A DNA stretch of 31,250 bases, taken from IMG/VR virus record IMGVR_UViG_3300009285_000641, positions 1 through 31,250 of that record. The stretch is one strand, 5' to 3'. This document shows, in pieces, positions 7,487 through 12,707 of the stretch (position 1 is its first letter; each line of letters starts with the position of its first letter). Under the pieces are notes generated by a model. It worked only from the letters and a program-made list of their open reading frames with translations. It was not told the origin of the DNA and did not search any database. The DNA is from a virus. The translations under genes and the position numbers were made by a program.

Positions 7487-7639
7487 ATGTCAAGACAGGG
7501 AAAGCAAATACATTTTTGGGTGGACGAAACAACTTTTTATAGACTCAAAGAGCTATCTAAAGTGGTCGGAAAGACAATGACTGAGATCATGAATATCCTT
7601 ATCCGCCGAACGACATCCAAAGACTTGAAGGAGAAATAA
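7487..7639 (+). CDS. Ribbon-helix-helix (Arc/CopG-like) transcriptional regulator
   Basis: This 50-residue protein has the ribbon-helix-helix pattern: a short beta strand (KQIHFWVD, residues 6-13) that would enter the DNA major groove, helix A (ETTFYRLKELSKVVG, 14-28) and helix B (KTMTEIMNILIRRTT, 29-43). The family binds palindromic operators as dimers of dimers. The ATG follows AGAAAGG by 6 bp. The gene is the first in an operon with a consensus promoter and a perfect palindrome at the start site, so it very likely represses itself. The next gene starts one base after its stop. Confidence 0.8.
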   Translation: MSRQGKQIHFWVDETTFYRLKELSKVVGKTMTEIMNILIRRTTSKDLKEK

Positions 7640-7640
7640 A

Positions 7641-8474
7641 ATGAAACGTAGCTTTGGAAGCATGATTCTTCTGTACGGCATGGGTTTGCTTCTATTGGCC
7701 TTCACCAGTTACCGAACTATTTCCTTGGTGGCGGCCACGCTACCTGCTGAGGCACAGATACTCTCGGTTGTGGCAGTCGTGGCCTTTGACTTGGGCATCG
7801 TCGCCTGGGCCTACTACTTTGGGCATGGGGCGAAGTCCAATGAGCAAGTCACTATTTCCGGCGTCATGGTCACAATGGATTTCGTCGGTATGGCAATTCT
7901 GTTCATTGCCCACACACTAATCAACCAACATTTCTATGCACCGTCTTCCAATATGCTGATTGCAATGGGAACCACTGCTGTTTGGACGCTAGTTATTGGC
8001 ACATTGGGAAATGTAGCGGGTCTGTTGGCTTGCCACTTGCTTGACCCAGACGAGATTATGCGCCGAGCGCAACGGGATGCCGAAGCCGAGATTGACCACG
8101 AGGCGGTTGAGATCGTGCGCCGACAGTCTAAGCAATTGGCAAGTCGGGTTGCCCCTAGTATTGCACAAGAAGCTCTGGAAAAGGCGCGGGCCGGGCGCGC
8201 CTCTAACATTGGTCTACCGAGAACACATGTTGAAATGGCATTTCCCAAGGATGTTGCCACTCTCCAAGCGCCTCCCATTGGACGACAATCCCAGGTGGCC
8301 GATGAGACACTGGAGGATGTTTCGACTCTGCGTATGCCACCCGTATCTGCCCAAGCCGTTGTGTCCAATGTGGTGAGGGGCAAACCCGGTAGACCGCCCA
8401 AGCATCAACCAGTTGAATTCTCTGGCGATGGACATGGCGAAGGTGGCCCTGACCCAAAATCTCAAATGCCTTGA
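7641..8474 (+). CDS. Four-helix membrane protein with C-terminal AT-hook
   Basis: This 277-residue protein has four hydrophobic segments (about 5-25, 38-62, 73-95 and 106-130), then a long charged helical region (about 133-180: DPDEIMRRAQRDAEAEIDHEAVEIVRRQSKQL). A low-complexity tail carries an AT-hook-like motif, KPGRPPK (248-254), which binds the minor groove of A/T-rich DNA in other proteins. The arrangement suggests a protein that holds DNA at the cytoplasmic membrane, but no family was recognised. It is co-transcribed with the ribbon-helix-helix regulator one base upstream. Confidence 0.7.
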   Translation: MKRSFGSMILLYGMGLLLLAFTSYRTISLVAATLPAEAQILSVVAVVAFDLGIVAWAYYFGHGAKSNEQVTISGVMVTMDFVGMAILFIAHTLINQHFYAPSSNMLIAMGTTAVWTLVIGTLGNVAGLLACHLLDPDEIMRRAQRDAEAEIDHEAVEIVRRQSKQLASRVAPSIAQEALEKARAGRASNIGLPRTHVEMAFPKDVATLQAPPIGRQSQVADETLEDVSTLRMPPVSAQAVVSNVVRGKPGRPPKHQPVEFSGDGHGEGGPDPKSQMP

Positions 8475-8528
8475 CTCTGGCGCAGGCAATTGGTAAGATA
8501 GGAGAAAGCGATTGGAGAGTCGAGGTCA

Positions 8529-8939
8529 ATGGCAGATATTATCACTGGCGACGTGGAAGCGGGAAATCAAGAGTCTATCGGCCTGGAGGCAAGTTCTGGG
8601 AACTCCCCGAGGGCCGAAGAAACAAGTACAGCCAAAACCGGATTAGTAAGAGACGCACGAAGAATCGCAAAGAAGCAATCCAAGTCGGGCCAAGAGAGAA
8701 AACTGACTCTGGAAGTGGAGCAGAATATCTCCCTGGAAATTCTTGGGCAGACGCTCAAAGAATGTCTTCGTAACAGTCTGCGAATTTCGTTCATTGACTT
8801 GCGGCCAACGCGCAAGGCCATCGGGATCGTCGTAGACAATGCCTATCGGTGTAAACAATGCGGGTTCTTCAAAACAGGCGACCTGCCCGATGGGGGAGTC
8901 TGTAGCCAGTGCCGCAATCCCGACAAAGCGCCTGAATAA
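8529..8939 (+). CDS. Zinc-ribbon protein of unknown function
   Basis: This 136-residue protein has a polar, Lys- and Glu-rich first half and a C-terminal zinc ribbon, CKQCG ... CSQC, near residues 108-130. Between them, 'LRISFIDLRPTRKAIGIVVDNAYRC' looks like a small folded beta segment. The ATG has a GGAGAG site about 9 bp upstream. It closes the short regulator and membrane-protein operon, with no terminator until the hairpin at 9179. A second frame (8471-8773) overlaps its first half; this frame is preferred because the zinc motif extends beyond the overlap. Confidence 0.6.
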   Translation: MADIITGDVEAGNQESIGLEASSGNSPRAEETSTAKTGLVRDARRIAKKQSKSGQERKLTLEVEQNISLEILGQTLKECLRNSLRISFIDLRPTRKAIGIVVDNAYRCKQCGFFKTGDLPDGGVCSQCRNPDKAPE

Positions 8940-8946
8940 CTGTGGT

Positions 8947-8967
8947 TGCGCCAGTCCATGTGGCGCA
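8947..8967. repeat. 7-bp inverted repeat, 7-nt loop
   Basis: TGCGCCA and TGGCGCA form a perfect stem just after the zinc-ribbon gene. There is no T tract behind it, so a terminator role is doubtful; an mRNA 3'-end stabiliser is possible. Confidence 0.35.
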
Positions 8968-9104
8968 TTGATAAACACAATCATTTGTCATCCCGAAATA
9001 ATCTACACGATGGCAAGCAGTGCATCAAGGCCGAAATATGGACGTAGCAGCGAATTCTAACTAAGGAAATTGCTGTACTCGACAGTATGGAACTGGACGG
9101 AATA

Positions 9105-9154
9105 ATCCCAAGATGGGGTTGGGATATAATTGGGGAAAAGATTTGGGATATAAT
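9105..9154. repeat. Cluster of TTGGGAT repeats
   Basis: The 12-mer TTGGGATATAAT occurs at 9119-9130 and 9143-9154, a 24-bp period. An inverted ATCCCAA at 9105-9111 faces the first copy across 7 bp. The repeats include TATAAT, but no -35 box lies at the right distance. The surrounding stretch from 8940 to 9230 holds no convincing gene on either strand. The cluster could be an operator or an iteron-like binding array. Confidence 0.5.
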
Positions 9155-9178
9155 CCCGCAACTCTGTTGTAAATTACA

Positions 9179-9203
9179 AACGCCACCTCGCTTAGGTGGC
9201 GTT
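9179..9203. terminator. Bidirectional terminator hairpin between convergent units
   Basis: AACGCCACCT and AGGTGGCGTT form a perfect 10-bp stem with a 5-nt loop, followed on the plus strand by a short T-containing stretch (AACATTTT). It lies between the rightward regulator operon and the leftward group ending at 9231, where a shared terminator is expected. Confidence 0.7.
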
Positions 9204-9230
9204 AACATTTTCTGCTGGGGATACTTTCTT

Positions 9231-9515
9231 TCAGACTTCTACAACGTAGCCAGCCTCGAGCGTCCCTAGACATTCCCAATTTGGACAAATCATGCGAGAG
9301 GATGAAATAGTATAACTACCGTCTTCTTCTGGCGCATCCCAAAACTTCCTGAATTCAGATGATTGGGCAAAGTCCATGATTTCTTTCGTTCCAATCAAGG
9401 CAGATAATTTTCTCTGGGCAAAATCCTGTAGCGGTATTGCCCTGTAGGTCTCCTGACCCACGAACTCTATTCTGTAGGCTTTCAAGCATGATCGGCAGAT
9501 CATCAATTGTTTCAT
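9231..9515 (-). CDS. Small protein with two cysteine pairs, hypothetical
   Basis: This 94-residue protein has CRSC at residues 7-10 and CPNWEC near the C terminus (about 77-82), a spacing that could build one zinc site, with a helical middle (DFAQRKLSALIGTKEIMDFAQ). No family was recognised. The ATG overlaps the stop of the upstream gene as ATGA. It is the last gene of the leftward four-gene set and stops just before the shared terminator at 9179-9203. Confidence 0.55.
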   Translation of the reverse strand: MKQLMICRSCLKAYRIEFVGQETYRAIPLQDFAQRKLSALIGTKEIMDFAQSSEFRKFWDAPEEDGSYTISSSRMICPNWECLGTLEAGYVVEV

Positions 9516-9682
9516 GGGGACTTCTCAGTTTGAGGAATTTCAAGGAAGTCAGCACGTTCATTCAAGAGCCTCGCCAACTCTGCGAGTCCGATTTTGGACT
9601 CTTTCTTGTCTGCCAAGCATCGGTTAGCAAGCTTACGCAACCAAACCGCCTCGGCTTTCCAGTTACGGCGCTTCCTAACCAT
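9512..9682 (-). CDS. Small basic helical protein, hypothetical
   Basis: This 56-residue, strongly basic, predicted all-helical protein (RKRRNWKAEAVWLRKLANRCL..., then GLAELARLLNERADFLEI) has no recognised family. The ATG at 9682 is chosen because it overlaps the end of the preceding membrane-peptide gene by 8 bp; a TTG at 9709 would add nine residues. Its stop overlaps the next gene as ATGA. Confidence 0.5.
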   Translation of the reverse strand: MVRKRRNWKAEAVWLRKLANRCLADKKESKIGLAELARLLNERADFLEIPQTEKSP

Positions 9683-9812
9683 GGAAGATGCGGTAGAGAA
9701 GATAGTCAACCATCTCCAAGAACTTCTTCGGCCCTAGCGCAATAAAAACAATGATCCAGACTGCTACAAATCCGATGACGAGTCCGGTGGTGAATATGAG
9801 TGGCAGTGGCAT
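9675..9812 (-). CDS. Small single-pass membrane peptide
   Basis: This 45-residue protein has one strong hydrophobic helix (about residues 3-26: LPLIFTTGLVIGFVAVWIIV...) and an amphipathic tail (KKFLEMVDYLLYRIFHG). A clear AAAAGGAAAA site precedes its ATG, which supports translation. The function is unknown; an envelope-acting early phage peptide is one possibility. Confidence 0.6.
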   Translation of the reverse strand: MPLPLIFTTGLVIGFVAVWIIVFIALGPKKFLEMVDYLLYRIFHG

Positions 9813-9833
9813 TAGTTTTTCCTTTTGTATCCT

Positions 9834-10010
9834 CTAATTCTTTGAATGTTCCAATTCCGGTGTAGTGACCTTGACTGTGAAACGCAAGTCGTGGTTGTAT
9901 TTCTTTAGCCACGCTTGCGGCTGCTTGTCTTTTTGTCTTTCCAGTATCCGGTAGTATTCATCGCTTGACTGCTCAACCCAGTGTCCCTCTAACCATTCCC
10001 AAGCCGACAT
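9834..10010 (-). CDS. Small hypothetical protein, first gene of the leftward set
   Basis: This 58-residue soluble protein is rich in Trp and Tyr (AWEWLEGHWVEQSSDEYYRILERQ) with no recognised family. The ATG at 10010 is preferred over one at 10049, because the longer start would lie inside the -10 region of the promoter at 10048-10075 and could not be transcribed from it. An AAAGGAG site lies upstream, with a rather long spacing of about 12 bp. Expression is probably controlled through the GTGTACAC site beside the promoter. Confidence 0.55.
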   Translation of the reverse strand: MSAWEWLEGHWVEQSSDEYYRILERQKDKQPQAWLKKYNHDLRFTVKVTTPELEHSKN

Positions 10011-10039
10011 CGTTTGAGATGACTCCTTTACTTGATTTG

Positions 10040-10075
10040 GTGTACACATTCTAGCAGAATTGGCGGGGATGTCAA
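10040..10075 (-). promoter_or_regulatory. Leftward promoter with GTGTACAC operator core
   Basis: On the minus strand TTGACA (10075-10070), a 16-bp spacer and TAGAAT (10053-10048) form a good promoter. The self-complementary octamer GTGTACAC (10047-10040) directly follows the -10 box. It matches the operator core at 7455-7473, so the ribbon-helix-helix protein may also repress this leftward unit. Only one half-site is seen here. Confidence 0.75.
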
Positions 10076-10079
10076 GTTA

Positions 10080-10253
10080 GAGTTAAACCATCGGCTCGGT
10101 GCTTGAGAAAGAGCACCGAGCCTAGAGAGGATACTTGCCAACTTCCGCCACAGAGGGTTGCGGACAGTCCGGTTGACGCGGACGGAGGATATTCACTTTA
10201 TACACCCAAACCAAGTCAGTGTCAAGTAGCAATGCGTGTTTCATTAAATGCGA
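10080..10253. other. Hairpin-rich intergenic region between divergent promoters
   Basis: No gene is visible. Three stems stand out: a perfect 10-bp stem GGCTCGGTGC/GCACCGAGCC (10093-10122, 10-nt loop), TCCGC/GCGGA (10144-10164) and GTCCG/CGGAC (10167-10183, 7-nt loop). Neither flanking promoter would transcribe it, so it may act as DNA (origin, binding region) or carry an RNA from an unseen promoter. Confidence 0.5.
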
Positions 10254-10282
10254 TTGACATAAACCGAAAATTGTCATAAGAT
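10254..10282 (+). promoter_or_regulatory. Rightward promoter before the late block
   Basis: A perfect TTGACA (10254-10259), a 17-bp spacer and TAAGAT (10277-10282). Transcription would start near 10289, which rules out an ATG at 10283 and supports the ATG at 10313 for the next gene. It is oriented to transcribe the holin-like and terminase genes. Confidence 0.75.
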
Positions 10283-10312
10283 ATGAGCAACCTTATCTCA
10301 CGGAGAAGAAAA

Positions 10313-10630
10313 ATGACGCCTGAATTAGTTGCAACCAGTGTTGGCTTTGCCATATCCATTCTGTTGGAGAAATTCCCCAAGTTCAATGACTGGTGGAAGA
10401 AGTTGCCCTATCAGTTAGAAACAATGTTCGTTGTATTTCTGATCGCTCCCTTTGCGTTGTATGCTCTTGCCTGCAATGGTCTTGACTTTGTTCAAGTAGC
10501 TTGCCCTACCGGAGCATGGAACACAGTCGGGTTTTACTACGAGGGTCTTAAGGTTGGACTTCTTGGTTTTATTGGCTCTCAAATCGGTTGGGTGACGGTT
10601 GCTCGGCCATTGCGCAAAGCGAAGGCGTAG
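10313..10630 (+). CDS. Small membrane protein, possible holin
   Basis: This 105-residue protein begins with an amphipathic helix (ELVATSVGFAISILLEKFP), then a basic, aromatic linker (WWKKLPYQLE). A strong transmembrane helix follows (about 36-54: MFVVFLIAPFALYALAC), then a loop with a second cysteine, and a C-terminal hydrophobic segment (GLKVGLLGFIGSQIG). This resembles the small two-cysteine holin-like proteins found beside terminase genes in many environmental phages, so holin is a reasonable but unproven call. GGAG lies 7 bp before the ATG at 10313. Some holins are in lysis cassettes with endolysins; none is seen here. Confidence 0.6.
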   Translation: MTPELVATSVGFAISILLEKFPKFNDWWKKLPYQLETMFVVFLIAPFALYALACNGLDFVQVACPTGAWNTVGFYYEGLKVGLLGFIGSQIGWVTVARPLRKAKA

Positions 10631-10651
10631 GATTTCAACCGTTATAAGTTG

Positions 10652-10759
10652 AGCATTGCGGTGTGGCGAGACACATGGCGAGACGACCACCATTCTGATA
10701 GAGAATCTATCGGCGCGAGGTGGTGCGAAACAGCAGTCGGTTGAACTCCGGCCAATGCT
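10652..10759 (+). ncRNA. Candidate cloverleaf-like structured RNA upstream of terS
   Basis: The 108-nt segment can fold into a closed multi-branch structure. A perfect 7-bp closing helix AGCATTG/CAATGCT is extendable outward by mostly wobble pairs. Inside it a two-base linker leads to a GTGT/ACAC hairpin with a GG-containing loop. A long arm follows, ACCACC/GGTGGT, enclosing a 7-bp CTGATAG/CTATCGG hairpin. Last is GTCGG-TTGAACT-CCGGC, a 5-bp stem with a 7-nt loop directly abutting the closing helix as a tRNA T-arm does. It is longer than a tRNA, lacks a proper anticodon loop and CCA, and has a non-consensus T-loop. It fills the gap before the small terminase gene, which has no obvious Shine-Dalgarno site. 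Confidence 0.5.
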
Positions 10760-10777
10760 TGATTCATCGATGGCGAT

Positions 10778-11290
10778 ATGCGTTACGGTGAAAGTCCTCT
10801 ATTAGACGATGAAGTAAAAATCAAGATCATCGAGGCTATCCGCCGTGGCAATCATATGTCCACAGCAGCCATGGCCGCCGGCATAAGTCCACAAGTCCTG
10901 AATGGATGGATCGCACAGGGAGAGGGAAGGAGAGGGCGTCCCACACCGGAACTTATTGAATTTTCCAAGCTACTCAGGCAAGCGGAGGCCGAGGCTGAAG
11001 TAGAAATCGTCAAAACAATCCGGGACAACCTCGGCGATGATCCTGCCAGTGCTTTGCGCTTTCTAGCTCGGCGCTTTCCTAAACGTTGGGGTGAAAAGAA
11101 GAATGTCAACGTCAACTGGCGTGTGTTAGCCGTCAGAATGCTTCGTTCTGGCGAAATCACGCCTCAGGTGCTAGAGGCCGAGTTTGGCAAGAAGTTGGCG
11201 ACCGAGGTCTTAGCAGAATTAGAAGCACCACAGAAAGAAGGTGAAGAAGTCATAGACGCAGAGGTTGACGAATCGGTAGATGCTGTCTGA
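10778..11290 (+). CDS. terS: Terminase small subunit
   Basis: This 170-residue protein should recognise the packaging site and load DNA onto the large subunit. Residues about 9-45 form a helix-turn-helix (VKIKIIEAIRRGNHMSTAAMAAGISPQVLNGWIAQGE). A helical oligomerisation region follows (LIEFSKLLRQAEAEAEVEIVKTI, about 59-82), then 'ALRFLARRFPKRWGEKKNV', typical of phage small terminases, and an acidic tail. The stop overlaps the large subunit start region by 11 bp. The ATG lacks a clear Shine-Dalgarno site, and the structured RNA candidate lies just upstream. Confidence 0.85.
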   Translation: MRYGESPLLDDEVKIKIIEAIRRGNHMSTAAMAAGISPQVLNGWIAQGEGRRGRPTPELIEFSKLLRQAEAEAEVEIVKTIRDNLGDDPASALRFLARRFPKRWGEKKNVNVNWRVLAVRMLRSGEITPQVLEAEFGKKLATEVLAELEAPQKEGEEVIDAEVDESVDAV

Positions 11291-12695
11291 CATCCAGAAT
11301 TCTTTTTTGCTTGAACGCCTTCAGAAGGCCCGCGCCCGCACCAAAATGCAGAAGGTCTTCTGGCCTGATCGTCATCTTGTAGGCAGAGATGGACAGCCTG
11401 TGCCTTTCCATGAGGCGCAGGCTATTGCTTACGACAGTCCGCGCCGAACAGTTGCCGTCATCGGAGGGAGTCAAGTAGGCAAGACAACATTCTCTCCCTG
11501 GTGGTTACGGCAAGAGATAATCAAACATGGGAGCGGAGACTATTTAGCGGTTACATCCAGTTATGACCTTTTCAGGTTGCGTTTCTTGCCCTCTTTGCTG
11601 AATGTGTACGAGAGCATATTGAAGATCGGCAGGTTTTGGGCTGGCGACAAGATTCTTGAATTGGCAGACCCACTGACTGGGCGATTTCTGGCTGTGCGTT
11701 CTACAGACCCCATGTGGGCCAGAATAATCCTGAGATCAGCACAATCGCTAAGCGGACTGGAAAGTGCAACTGCCAAAGGCGCGATATTGGACGAGGCTGG
11801 ACAAGAAGAATTTCCAATAGAGGCTTATAGAGCTATTCAGCGTCGGTTAGCACTCAACCGAGGTCGCCAACTCCTCACTACCACTCTCTATAACATCGGC
11901 TGGATCAAATCTGAGATACTAGATAAAGCCCTTATAGGGGGAACGGTGGTATCCTTCGAAACACCTCGGGGTGCAGAAGTGGAACATATTGACAACGCGA
12001 AGACCGATATTACTGTGATCCACGCAGATAGCATTGTCAACCCGGAATTCTCGACAGACGAATATGAGAACGCCAGAAGCACACTACCACCCGACGTGTT
12101 CTCTATGTTCTACCGAGGGCGCTTCAGCCGCCCACGCCATATGGTCTACGACTGCTTTGACGAGTCGGTTCATTGTCTTCCACGCTTCACTATACCCAAT
12201 GAGTGGAGACGGAGTTGTGGCTTGGACTTTGGGGCTTTGCATACTGTAGCTGTGTTCTGTGCCGAAGAACCTGAAACGGGCAATCTGTATTTTTACAAGG
12301 AATACGAGGGCAGGAACAAGACGGCCAAGAAGCACGTAGAGGATATGCTGAGAGATGAACGCGAAAGGCCGATGACCTACGGTGGGGCGAATGCCGAGGG
12401 CCAATGGCGACAAGAATTCAGGGACGGCGGGCTATCTGTCAGGATTCCAAGAGTGACCGACTATTGGGTGGGCATCAACAAATGTTATGGGGTTATAAGC
12501 CACCGACAGATATTCATCTTCGACGATCTCGAAAAACTAAAGTCTGACATTCTCTCTATCCATCGAAAGACAGACGCGCTTGGAAATCCAACCGACGAGA
12601 TTTCCCAGAAAAACATCTGGCACTATGCAGATGCTTTCCGGTACGTTGTTTCGTCGGTGAAGAAAGATAGGCATGTGACTGTGGCCGTAGCGTAG
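11280..12695 (+). CDS. terL: Terminase large subunit
   Basis: This 471-residue packaging motor has an ATPase domain with a Walker A-type motif GGSQVGKT (residues 62-69) and a Walker B followed by the catalytic acid (AILDEAG, Asp171-Glu172). A nuclease domain begins near SCGLDFGALHTVAVF (Asp316), with further acidic residues near the C terminus (IWHYADAFRYVVSS). Length and order fit a standard TerL. It packages concatemeric DNA into the prohead through the portal encoded next. It overlaps terS by 11 bp and ends 12 bp before the portal gene. Confidence 0.93.
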   Translation: MLSDIQNSFLLERLQKARARTKMQKVFWPDRHLVGRDGQPVPFHEAQAIAYDSPRRTVAVIGGSQVGKTTFSPWWLRQEIIKHGSGDYLAVTSSYDLFRLRFLPSLLNVYESILKIGRFWAGDKILELADPLTGRFLAVRSTDPMWARIILRSAQSLSGLESATAKGAILDEAGQEEFPIEAYRAIQRRLALNRGRQLLTTTLYNIGWIKSEILDKALIGGTVVSFETPRGAEVEHIDNAKTDITVIHADSIVNPEFSTDEYENARSTLPPDVFSMFYRGRFSRPRHMVYDCFDESVHCLPRFTIPNEWRRSCGLDFGALHTVAVFCAEEPETGNLYFYKEYEGRNKTAKKHVEDMLRDERERPMTYGGANAEGQWRQEFRDGGLSVRIPRVTDYWVGINKCYGVISHRQIFIFDDLEKLKSDILSIHRKTDALGNPTDEISQKNIWHYADAFRYVVSSVKKDRHVTVAVA

Positions 12696-12707
12696 TGTGA
12701 GGCAATT

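Noticed and set aside
8839-9060. 73-codon plus-strand frame after the zinc-ribbon gene
   Set aside because: It overlaps the zinc-ribbon coding end, has no Shine-Dalgarno site and the translation shows no fold-like pattern.
9119-9154. The two TATAAT sequences as tandem promoters
   Set aside because: No -35-like hexamer lies 16-18 bp upstream of either; they are part of a repeat.
9087-9269. Plus-strand frame translating the TTGGGAT repeats and the terminator hairpin
   Set aside because: Its sequence is created by the repeats and the inverted repeat (TPPRLGGVN), a common artefact of terminators.
9706-9912. A 68-codon leftward frame ending at 9706
   Set aside because: It overlaps the membrane peptide gene at 9675-9812, which has a good Shine-Dalgarno site and a clear transmembrane helix; the 68-codon translation looks random.
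10652-10759. Calling the cloverleaf-like segment a functional tRNA
   Set aside because: It is 108 nt, the middle arm has no 7-nt anticodon loop with U33, the T-loop reads TTGAACT instead of TTC-type, and no CCA follows.
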